Shown here: in pieces, positions 1 through 6,843 of the stretch | Layout: the number at the start of each line of letters is the position of its first letter | Numbering within the stretch: position 1 is the first letter of the stretch | NCBI GenBank assembly: GCA_900317155.1 | Contig: ONFO01000011.1 | Coordinates: 1 to 64,000 of the forward strand | From: an uncultured Bacteroidales bacterium | GTDB lineage: Bacteria > Bacteroidota > Bacteroidia > Bacteroidales > F082 | DNA length: 64,000 bases | Direction of reading: 5' to 3' | Translations under genes and position numbers: made by a program | Notes under the pieces: model-generated | Seen by the model: only the letters and a program-made list of their open reading frames with translations | The model's database searches: none | What the model was told of the DNA's origin: nothing

Positions 1-151
1 TGATGTTCTATTTGGTGTTCCTTTGTTATAAGGTTCCTATCCCTAGCGCGGCATCACGCCGCGCCGGTCTTGTGCTGGCCTCAGACTTTCAATGAACTTC
101 GCTTCCGTGTCCCCATCAGATCTAACCCCTCTTTTTTGTGGAAGCGGATTG
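1..151 (-). other. Leader region of a leftward rRNA-like transcript
   Basis: This sequence lies downstream of the strong leftward promoter at 152-181 and contains no convincing reading frame; a 68-codon frame exists but has no protein-like features. On the minus strand it carries GTTCATTGAAAG (86-97), which resembles the conserved leader motif found ahead of 16S rRNA genes in Bacteroidales. It also has a perfect 7-bp GC hairpin with a 5-base loop (46-64). I infer the leader of an rRNA operon whose 16S gene lies off the left edge. A tRNA or ribosomal-protein leader is the alternative. No 16S sequence is inside the window. Confidence 0.45.
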
Positions 152-181
152 CAAAAGTACGACCTTTTCCCGAACTGGCAA
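152..181 (-). promoter_or_regulatory. Strong Bacteroidales promoter reading left
   Basis: On the minus strand there is TTG (179-181), a 19-base spacer and TACTTTTG (159-152), matching the Bacteroidota -33 TTG / -7 TAnnTTTG consensus. The 31-base segment from TTG through the C after the -7 box is identical at 26 positions to the rpsP promoter at 32561-32590, so both look like growth-rate-type stable RNA or ribosomal promoters. Confidence 0.75.
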
Positions 182-280
182 GCACTTTTTTCAATTATTT
201 TTTCAAATGTATATATAAATTTAATAATCAATAAGATAAAATTATTCAAATAAGAAAATAATAGCTAAAAAAACGAGAAA

Positions 281-934
281 TTAATTAAAAATTGAGGCTT
301 GTGAGAGCCGAAAAACCGTCCGTTGACTGGTTTGAATGAGATCAATTGTGCCCACAATGATGAAATCTGCAAGGATAGCTTCGGCTTTTCGTTTGTTGAT
401 ATGGGCCATCTGCTGAAATTCTTTCAGCGTGATTTCTTCGTGTTCGGAGAGATAGTGGAGGAGCTGCTCCTCGGTCTCGGTGAAAGCGATTTTGGCTGGT
501 CTGGAGAACTTTTCGGCTTTCCACACCTTAATTAATACACTATCAGCAACAAGATTTTCGTCTTTCACACGTACAAAGATTCTGTAATCTCCTTGATTGT
601 CGGGAGCTTTATGTTTGTGATGCTTGTCTTTCGGTATGATGACTTCCAAAACGGTCTTACCGTTGATTTCCCATTCTTCGGTGGAGTAGTCCACTTTGGG
701 CTGGCAATACATCTCCGCAGCAGCCTGAATCATGTGAATTTCCTCATCGGATCGAACACCAGCGATGGCCCCGTTATCTTTGACACCAACTAAGAGGCGA
801 CCGCCATCAGTGTTGGCGAATGCGGCAAGAGAACGAGCGATGCGTCGACTATCAGAAATCTCAAATTTGAAGTCAAGCATTTGATGTTCGCCCTCTGAGA
901 TGAGGTTCTGGATATGGTTGTCCTTTTTCTTCAC
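281..934 (-). CDS. AlbA_2 (Schlafen-type) putative DNA-binding protein
   Basis: The protein begins with an AlbA_2 / Schlafen-type domain: LISEGEHQMLDFKFEISDSR, then ARSLAAFANTDGGRLLVGV with the family's FANT-GG-LLVGV core, and a C-terminal winged-helix-like part. In this family AlbA_2 proteins are putative regulators or nucleic-acid binders; the exact role is unknown. The open frame extends upstream to 1123, but that part is low complexity with no family match. A TAnnTTTG box (948-941) lies inside it, so I choose the GTG at 934, giving 217 residues. With that box, transcription would start almost at the GTG, making the message near leaderless. It is monocistronic and divergent from the XRE gene. 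The domain call is fairly sure; the start is less so. Confidence 0.8.
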   Translation of the reverse strand: MKKKDNHIQNLISEGEHQMLDFKFEISDSRRIARSLAAFANTDGGRLLVGVKDNGAIAGVRSDEEIHMIQAAAEMYCQPKVDYSTEEWEINGKTVLEVIIPKDKHHKHKAPDNQGDYRIFVRVKDENLVADSVLIKVWKAEKFSRPAKIAFTETEEQLLHYLSEHEEITLKEFQQMAHINKRKAEAILADFIIVGTIDLIQTSQRTVFRLSQASIFN

Positions 935-940
935 AGTCGG

Positions 941-948
941 CAAAGATA
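941..948 (-). promoter_or_regulatory. -7 promoter box of the AlbA_2 gene
   Basis: The minus strand reads TATCTTTG, followed by CCGACT and then the GTG at 934. No clear TTG is seen at the ideal distance. The box sits 6 bases before the chosen start, which supports the short protein and implies a very short or absent 5' leader. Confidence 0.5.
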
Positions 949-1532
949 AGACTTTTTTTGATATGGAATGAAAGGCATTAATTAATAAGGTGTAATAATG
1001 AAGGACAAAAAATGGTAGGGTAGGGTATGATGACGAAAACCCGGATAGGGGCATTTTTGAGGCCATAGAGCGGTCTTGTCTTTTGGATGAAAGAGTGATT
1101 GACTTGATGTGTAAAAACGTCAAATTCGAGATTTTTCTCTGTATTGTCTGTTGTGAAGCTTTAGTTTACATAAGTAAACATATTATAATATAAACAGCTA
1201 ATAATAAGAGTGTTATATAAATAATTACATAGCTAAACAATCGATGTGTACATGTGTTAATTATTTAGTTATGTATAAATCCGAAACAATCGGTATAATA
1301 GTGTTTTAAATATATAATATTCAAATATTTATGTATTGTTATCTCAAGTAATATTTGATAGAAATATATAAAATAGACATTGTTTTTATAAAATTATATT
1401 GAATTATCTAATTGATTGATATAAAAATGTTTAACTAATAATAATTGTAGTATTGCTCCATGGTTTTGGTATCGGTTAGTAAGTTTACAGAAATAAATTA
1501 TTGTAATTGGTGTTATGTAATGAATAATTGTT

Positions 1533-1540
1533 TACTTTTG
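1533..1540 (+). promoter_or_regulatory. -7 promoter box of the XRE regulator gene
   Basis: TACTTTTG fits TAnnTTTG and lies 48 bases before the XRE start. The nearest TTG is 23 bases upstream, slightly long for this promoter class. Confidence 0.5.
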
Positions 1541-1587
1541 TGAATTGAAAATATAGGTAAAAAACAAAAATTTAGGAGGCTATACCT

Positions 1588-2025
1588 ATGGATATTCTAG
1601 AAATGAAAGATCGAATCGCTCATATTATTAGGTCGAAGAATTTGACTGCTGCAGAATTTGCTTTACAGCTTGGCATACAGCCATCAAATATATCCCACCT
1701 TTTGTCGGGTCGAAACAACCCGAGTTTGGACTTTGTGAAGAAACTGAAAGAGACTTTCCCTGAGTACAACCTTGATTGGATTGTTATGGGTAGAGGACCG
1801 ATAACTGTGTCGGAACCTTTTGCAGAATTGTCGCCTCTAACGAAAGAATCTGATTCCGTCGTTTCACCAGAACCCGATGTGGATTATACTAAAGGAACTC
1901 TTTTCGGTCAGCCGAAACTTGCCGAGCAGCAACAAGAACAAACTATTCTACAGCAGAATCCCTTTTTGCAGAAAATAATATTGGTGTATTCCGATAACAC
2001 TTTTGAGGAAATAATACACCGATAG
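1588..2025 (+). CDS. XRE-family helix-turn-helix regulator
   Basis: A 145-residue protein. Residues about 6-65 form a Cro/C1-type HTH: TAAEFALQLGIQPSNISHLL followed by SGRNNPSLDFVKKL, with the typical LGI-SNISHLLSGRNNPS recognition segment. The remainder is polar and Gln-rich (EQQQEQTILQQN) with no recognised domain. Family members bind operator DNA as dimers; the target here is unknown. It has a full Shine-Dalgarno (TAGGAGG, 1573-1579), unusual among genes of this window. It stands alone downstream of an AT-rich gap and upstream of nrnA, with an independent promoter between them, so it probably is not part of the nrnA operon. Confidence 0.85.
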   Translation: MDILEMKDRIAHIIRSKNLTAAEFALQLGIQPSNISHLLSGRNNPSLDFVKKLKETFPEYNLDWIVMGRGPITVSEPFAELSPLTKESDSVVSPEPDVDYTKGTLFGQPKLAEQQQEQTILQQNPFLQKIILVYSDNTFEEIIHR

Positions 2026-2056
2026 GTATGTTCTTATTTAATAAATAAGGTGTTGA

Positions 2057-2087
2057 TTGTTATGAATCAGAAAAATTTGTAATTTTG
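2057..2087 (+). promoter_or_regulatory. Promoter of the nrnA-FKBP operon
   Basis: TTG (2057-2059), 20-base spacer, TAATTTTG (2080-2087): a good match to the Bacteroidota consensus. The predicted leader before the ATG at 2105 is about 10 bases. Confidence 0.7.
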
Positions 2088-2104
2088 CAAACTTTTCAGA
2101 AGTT

Positions 2105-3127
2105 ATGCAAATAGACTCTTTTTTTGAGCGTTTCGACGCTGTAATTCAATCACATAAACATTTTGTTTTGGCTTGCCATGTCAATCCAGATGGTGATGCC
2201 GTGGGTTCAGTATTGGCTATGGCAGAGTTCCTCAAGAGCTTTGATCATGAGGTTAAGATGGTGGTTGCCAATGATTTTCCTGAATTTCTACATTGGATGC
2301 CTGGCTCACAGGATTTCTTGGTTTTCGAGAAGGATGGTGATGCATGCAAGGAAACCATTGCTGAAGCTGAATGTATTATGATGTTGGATTTCAATAACTT
2401 GTCTCGTAGCGGTATTTTGCACAATGAGATAGGAAAGACACGGTGTCCTAGAATATTGGTTGATCACCATAGAGATCCCGATGAGAGCCAATTTTATTGT
2501 ATGTATTCGAGTACTTGTGTTTCAAGTGCGTCGGAAATTGTTGCAGAAATCATCTTGCATTACGGAAAAGAACATCTGACTGAGAGTATTTCCACAAACC
2601 TTTTGGTGGGTATCATGACGGATACTGGGTCGTTTGCACATTCCATCTATCATCCGAGGACTTTTGATTTGGTCAGCCTATTGGTTGAGAAGTCGATGTC
2701 ATTTTCTTATGTTCATCAACTGATTTATGATAACATGTCGGAGAGTCGTCTTCGTTTGTTAGGCTTTTCAATCAACAATAGGATGGAAGTGCTTGACGAT
2801 TATCATACTGCTATTATTGCCTTGAATAAAAGCGATTTAGATAGTTTCAACTATCAAGTTGGCGATACGGAAGGGGTGGTTAATTTCCCGCTTTCGATGA
2901 AGAAGGTCAAAATGGCGGTACTTGTGACTGAGCGTCAAGACCAGATACGGCTGTCTTTCAGGTCGAAGGGTGATTTCTCGGTACACGAATTGGCAGCTAA
3001 ACATTTCAAAGGTGGTGGTCATACCAATGCTGCAGGTGGTACATTGACTTGTTCGTTTGAGGAAGCGGTAGCACAGTTGAAGTCGGTGTTGCCTGAATAT
3101 AAAGAATTATTGGAGAAAGTGGAATGA
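2105..3127 (+). CDS. nrnA: DHH/DHHA1 phosphoesterase, NrnA type
   Basis: A 340-residue cytoplasmic phosphoesterase. The DHH domain shows H25, D29 and D31 (HVNPDGDAVGS), D95 (MMLDFNN) and the signature D120-H121-H122, the metal ligands of the family. The DHHA1 domain ends with GGGHTNAAGG at about 303-312. Length and motifs fit bifunctional oligoribonuclease/pAp phosphatase NrnA; some relatives hydrolyse c-di-AMP or pApA, which would link it to the cdaA gene 8 kb away (inference). Its stop overlaps the next ATG (ATGA), so it is translationally coupled to the GldI-like foldase gene, an arrangement also known in flavobacteria. Confidence 0.92.
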   Translation: MQIDSFFERFDAVIQSHKHFVLACHVNPDGDAVGSVLAMAEFLKSFDHEVKMVVANDFPEFLHWMPGSQDFLVFEKDGDACKETIAEAECIMMLDFNNLSRSGILHNEIGKTRCPRILVDHHRDPDESQFYCMYSSTCVSSASEIVAEIILHYGKEHLTESISTNLLVGIMTDTGSFAHSIYHPRTFDLVSLLVEKSMSFSYVHQLIYDNMSESRLRLLGFSINNRMEVLDDYHTAIIALNKSDLDSFNYQVGDTEGVVNFPLSMKKVKMAVLVTERQDQIRLSFRSKGDFSVHELAAKHFKGGGHTNAAGGTLTCSFEEAVAQLKSVLPEYKELLEKVE

Positions 3128-3651
3128 GGCATTATTGTATATATTTGATATTGTTGCTATTGGTTTCTCTTTTTTCTTGCACTGGGAAAGAGCATAAACA
3201 GTCGGTAACCGTGTCGAAAAAAGACATGAAAAGCAGTATGGAGACTGCCAACCGATACTTGTTGAACGAGGAGGAGGAAGATATCATGAACTATGTGAAA
3301 CGGCATGGTTTGGACATGACTTCAACAGGCACTGGACTCCGTTACCAGATTCTGAAGCAGGGATCGGAGCAAAGGATTGAAAAAGGACAAAAAGTGAGCT
3401 TGGAATATGAATTGCATTCTGTTTCAGGAGATTTAATTTATTCATCTGAAAATGATGGTGTTAAGACATTTATAGTGGGTGATGGAAGTGTGGAATCAGG
3501 GCTTGATGAAGCTATGGGTTATTTGCATTATGGCGATGTTGCCAAACTGATTATTCCATTTCATTTGGGCTTTGGATTGCATGGGGATGACAACCGCATC
3601 CCTGAATATGCAACTTTGGTTTATACGATTAAAGTAATAGATAATCAATAA
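3124..3651 (+). CDS. GldI-like FKBP-type prolyl isomerase lipoprotein
   Basis: A 175-residue protein with a lipoprotein signal peptide (LLLLVSLFSC, Cys at about 19) and one FKBP domain at about 75-174 (GQKVSLEYELHS ... LDEAMGYLHYGDVAKLIIPF ... IPEYATLVYTIKV). It is expected to be anchored in the envelope and to catalyse cis-trans prolyl isomerisation during folding of exported proteins. GldI, the gliding-associated PPIase lipoprotein, is encoded next to a DHH phosphoesterase gene in flavobacteria, so the position supports a GldI-like assignment. No other gld genes are in the window. It overlaps nrnA by 4 bases and is the first of four FKBP lipoproteins. Confidence 0.82.
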   Translation: MRHYCIYLILLLLVSLFSCTGKEHKQSVTVSKKDMKSSMETANRYLLNEEEEDIMNYVKRHGLDMTSTGTGLRYQILKQGSEQRIEKGQKVSLEYELHSVSGDLIYSSENDGVKTFIVGDGSVESGLDEAMGYLHYGDVAKLIIPFHLGFGLHGDDNRIPEYATLVYTIKVIDNQ

Positions 3652-3654
3652 ATT

Positions 3655-4524
3655 ATGAAGAGAAATTGTTTGTTTTTTATGTCGGTTTTATTTACGGCTA
3701 TGTTGTTAATGACGGCCTGTAACCAAAAGTTTCCGGGTTACAAGAAAACTGATAAGGGCTTGTATTATAAGTTCTACATTCAAAATCCAGCCATGACACA
3801 ACCTAAGTTGACAGACTATATGAAGGTTAGGATGGCCTGTTATTTGAATGATTCTTTGTATTATGACTTTCAGAGGTCGGGAAACGATGTATTTACCCAA
3901 CTTAAAGAGTCTTATTTTTCCGGAGATTTGGAAGAAGCCTATGCCATGATGCATGTTGGCGACTCGGCTTCATTCTATATCAAAGCGGATTCGGTTGCGG
4001 TCAGGTATTATGGAATAAATCCTGATTCTGTTGGTTTGAAGCCAAATGACTATTTTCGCTATGAGGTAAAACTTGTTGAAGTTCAGACTGCTGAGCAGTT
4101 GAAAGCAGAGGCTGATGAGGCGATGCAGGTGTTGAAAAGTGAATCCGAAAAGGCTTTTCTTGAGTATTTGGAGGAAAATCATATTTCGGACCATACTGCT
4201 TCTGGATTGTATTACACGAAGCTGTTGGTGACAAAGGGAAAAACACCGCAAATTGGTCAGACTGCACAAATTAAGTATGTCGTTAGCTTTCTTGACGGAA
4301 CGCTTTTGGGTTCATCTGAGGAGTTGGGCGATCATTATGATGTGCCTATTGGCCAACATAAAGTGCTGAGGGGTTTGGAAGAAGGCATCGGACTGATGCG
4401 TGTGGGCGAGAAGGCGCGTTTTGTGTTACCTTATACTTTGGCCTATGGGGATAATGCCTACCGCAACATTCCTGCATACTCCAATCTTATCTTTGATGTT
4501 GAATTACTGAATATCGTGAAATAG
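3655..4524 (+). CDS. Two-module FKBP-type lipoprotein
   Basis: A 289-residue lipoprotein (signal ending LLMTAC, then NQKF). Residues about 25-140 are a divergent FKBP-like module containing the sequence MMHVGDSASF shared with the next two genes. A linker rich in Glu and Lys follows. Residues about 185-288 form a second FKBP domain (GQTAQIKYVVSFLDGTLLGS ... LRGLEEGIGLMRVGEKARFV ... IPAYSNLIFDVELL). It starts 3 bases after the preceding stop, so it is in the same operon. The likely role is as a periplasmic or surface-facing foldase or chaperone; activity is uncertain because canonical active-site aromatics are only partly kept. Confidence 0.82.
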   Translation: MKRNCLFFMSVLFTAMLLMTACNQKFPGYKKTDKGLYYKFYIQNPAMTQPKLTDYMKVRMACYLNDSLYYDFQRSGNDVFTQLKESYFSGDLEEAYAMMHVGDSASFYIKADSVAVRYYGINPDSVGLKPNDYFRYEVKLVEVQTAEQLKAEADEAMQVLKSESEKAFLEYLEENHISDHTASGLYYTKLLVTKGKTPQIGQTAQIKYVVSFLDGTLLGSSEELGDHYDVPIGQHKVLRGLEEGIGLMRVGEKARFVLPYTLAYGDNAYRNIPAYSNLIFDVELLNIVK

Positions 4525-4565
4525 TAAAATAGTAATAATCAAATAATTATTAAAATCTTAAGAAA

Positions 4566-5477
4566 ATGAAAAAAAGTATTCTTTCAATGGCAATAGCCAT
4601 TCTGATGGTTGGCATGGTGAGTGCCTGCAATGAGAAATCTATTTATCCTGGTTACGAAAAAACGACAAACGGATTGTATTATCAATTCTTCACCCAAAAT
4701 GCGGGCGAACAACCCCAAATTGGTGAATTGATGGAAGTGATTCTTGGTTGCACTGTGAATGATACTGCTGTTATTGTTCCTGTTACTGAAAACATTATGC
4801 AGCTGATGGAGTCGCAGTTCCCAGGCGACATTTTTGAAGGTATGGCCATGATGCATAAAGGAGATTCCGCTTCGTTCATTGTGAACATCGATTCCACTTT
4901 CAAGTATCTGTTGGGGCAGCCCAAGATGCCTGAAAAGTTCAAGTCGACTGATGTGATGCGTTTTAACATTAGGCTGAAGGATTTCTATCCCGAAAGCGAG
5001 TACGCCAGACGTTATGCCGAGAATGTGAAAAAGATGAATGATGAAAGAGCTGCCACGCTGCAGAACGATCATCCTGAAGAGACAGCCAAGGCTGCAAAGG
5101 AGCTGGCTGATTTCTTGGCCAAAAACAAAATCACGGCAGAACCTACGGCATCTGGTCTTTATTATGTGGTGACCCAGGAAGGCAATGGCGAAAAGCCGGT
5201 GATTGGCAAGCCAGTTAGAATGCACTATACGGGCAAATTGTTGGATGGCACTGTCTTTGATTCATCGGTTGAGAGAGGAGAACCTTTCGTATTCCCCTTG
5301 GGTGTGGGTCAGGTTATTCCAGGTTGGGATGAAGGTGTCCAGTTGATGTCAAAAGGTGAGAAGGGCGTGCTCTACATTCCTTATTATCTTGCTTATGGCG
5401 ACAGACCAGCGGGTGATAAGATTCCAGCTTTCTCCAACTTGATGTTTGAAGTTGAACTTGTTGATTTCGAAGAATAA
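4566..5477 (+). CDS. Two-module FKBP-type lipoprotein, canonical C-terminal domain
   Basis: A 303-residue lipoprotein (signal ending VGMVSAC). Residues about 25-140 carry the same divergent N-terminal module as its neighbours (YPGYEKTTNGLYYQF ... MMHKGDSASF). Residues about 195-302 are a textbook FKBP domain: MHYTGKLLDGTVFDSS, then FPLGVGQVIPGWDEGVQLM, GEKGVLYIPYYLAYGD and IPAFSNLMFEVELVDF. This is the gene in the array most likely to be an active peptidyl-prolyl isomerase. It is separated from the previous gene by about 40 bases and overlaps the next by 1 base (TAATG). Confidence 0.88.
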   Translation: MKKSILSMAIAILMVGMVSACNEKSIYPGYEKTTNGLYYQFFTQNAGEQPQIGELMEVILGCTVNDTAVIVPVTENIMQLMESQFPGDIFEGMAMMHKGDSASFIVNIDSTFKYLLGQPKMPEKFKSTDVMRFNIRLKDFYPESEYARRYAENVKKMNDERAATLQNDHPEETAKAAKELADFLAKNKITAEPTASGLYYVVTQEGNGEKPVIGKPVRMHYTGKLLDGTVFDSSVERGEPFVFPLGVGQVIPGWDEGVQLMSKGEKGVLYIPYYLAYGDRPAGDKIPAFSNLMFEVELVDFEE

Positions 5478-6790
5478 TGAAAGCATTACATAGAGTTTTG
5501 TATGTCTTTTCCTTTATCCTGTTGATGGCATCTTGTAGGGAAGATACCATTTATACAGGATTTAAGAAAATGGATAGTGGGGCATACATGCAGTTTTACA
5601 GCCGCAGCGGATCAAAAGTGATGCCTCGTTTTGATGACGAGGTCACTTTTGAGATGGCTCAGTTCTTCAATGATTCCATGTTGTTTTCTACCGCTGGCGA
5701 AAAGCCCATGAGTCTTGTGATCAAGAAGGCGGATTTTGTCGGAGATGTTCCGGACGCACTACGTATGATGCACGTGGGTGATTCAGCCCGTCTTTTGGTG
5801 TTGTGCGATTCTGTGTTTATTACGACAATGAAAACGGATGTACCTGAAGAATATGCAGGGAAGCCCATTTATTACGATTTGAAACTGGTGTCGGTTAAAC
5901 CATTTGAGGTTCTTCAAGCCGAACACGAAGCACTTCTTGATAGCTTGAAAATGGCTGAGAATGAGTTTCTTTCCTCCTTGAAGGAAGATGCTAATAACAT
6001 TGTTTTGGAATCAGGTCTTATTGTTTTGGAAAAGCAAGGCAAGGACAAGTATGCCAAGATGGGAGACTTTGTGAATTTCGATTTTACTGTATGTACTCCA
6101 ACAGGTGATACCATCATGAATTCATTTGGCGTTGATCCGGTTGAAATACAGTATGGGGAAGAGTTTTTCTGTGACGGTTTCAACAAGGCTATAGGTTTGG
6201 TTCCTGTGGAAGGCATTTTGCGTTTTGTGATACCTTCCGAATTGGCTTTTGACAGTACAGGTTATCTGAATCATATCAAGCCTTACACCCCCTTGGTCGT
6301 CAAATTGAAGCTGAATAGCATGATGGACAAGGCTGCCTACGAAAAGAAACAAGCTGCTCTCAAAGCTGAGAAAGAAGCAGAGAAAGAACGTTGTTTGAAA
6401 AAGGAAAAGGAGGCAATTGAGACTTGGATAAAGAATAATGAAATTACGGAAAGCCCTACGGAATCAGGACTTTATATTATCAGAGAAAAGGAAGGAACGG
6501 GAGATGTCGCCCAATGGGGTGATAAAGTGTCTGTGCATTATAATCTGATCAATATGGAAAGCGTCGTCTTGGAATCAAGTTATGATTTCAATAATCCTAT
6601 TACCTTCACCATTGGTAAAGGGGAGATGATTCCAGCGATTGAGGAGGCCGTGATGACCATGTCTCCAGGCGCAAAAGTGAGATTGATTGTGCCTTCAGAA
6701 CTAGGTTTTGGAGATGTTGTCATTGATGAGACATGGTTACCTGCTTATACACCGCTCGTGATTGATTTGGAGTTGGTGGAAATCAAGTAA
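5477..6790 (+). CDS. Three-module FKBP-like lipoprotein
   Basis: A 437-residue lipoprotein (signal ending LLMASC, then REDT). Three FKBP-like modules can be traced: about 25-145 with ALRMMHVGDSAR, the divergent type shared with the two previous genes; about 185-285 (GDFVNFDFTVCTPTGDTIMN ... AIGLVPVEGILRFVIPSELA); and about 335-437 (GDKVSVHYNLINMESVVLES ... PAIEEAVMTMSPGAKVRLIV). Modules 2 and 3 are joined by a charged helical linker, probably coiled coil (KKQAALKAEKEAEKER). The Asp-Gly-Thr-Phe-Asp catalytic loop is degenerate, so binding or holdase activity may dominate over isomerisation. It starts on the last base of the previous stop codon. Confidence 0.82.
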   Translation: MKALHRVLYVFSFILLMASCREDTIYTGFKKMDSGAYMQFYSRSGSKVMPRFDDEVTFEMAQFFNDSMLFSTAGEKPMSLVIKKADFVGDVPDALRMMHVGDSARLLVLCDSVFITTMKTDVPEEYAGKPIYYDLKLVSVKPFEVLQAEHEALLDSLKMAENEFLSSLKEDANNIVLESGLIVLEKQGKDKYAKMGDFVNFDFTVCTPTGDTIMNSFGVDPVEIQYGEEFFCDGFNKAIGLVPVEGILRFVIPSELAFDSTGYLNHIKPYTPLVVKLKLNSMMDKAAYEKKQAALKAEKEAEKERCLKKEKEAIETWIKNNEITESPTESGLYIIREKEGTGDVAQWGDKVSVHYNLINMESVVLESSYDFNNPITFTIGKGEMIPAIEEAVMTMSPGAKVRLIVPSELGFGDVVIDETWLPAYTPLVIDLELVEIK

Positions 6791-6843
6791 TGAATTTGGC
6801 ACCCGTGAATTTTTTGTTTCATTGCCAGCAGTAGAAAGCAATT

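Larger units (their letters stand above)
935..1587. other. AT-rich intergenic region without genes
   Basis: About 650 bases separate the AlbA_2 start from the XRE regulator. The section 1150-1560 is extremely AT-rich and has stop codons in all frames. Apart from the two outward-facing promoter boxes (941-948 and 1533-1540) I see no RNA gene, long inverted repeat or coding sequence. Its composition differs sharply from the coding neighbours, as is common around acquired genes or protein-binding regulatory regions. Confidence 0.5.

Noticed and set aside
43-249. A 68-codon minus-strand frame at the left edge
   Set aside because: It crosses the promoter and leader elements and has no family resemblance.
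4584-5225. A 213-codon minus-strand frame under the FKBP array
   Set aside because: It is antisense to a canonical FKBP lipoprotein and has no recognisable composition or promoter.
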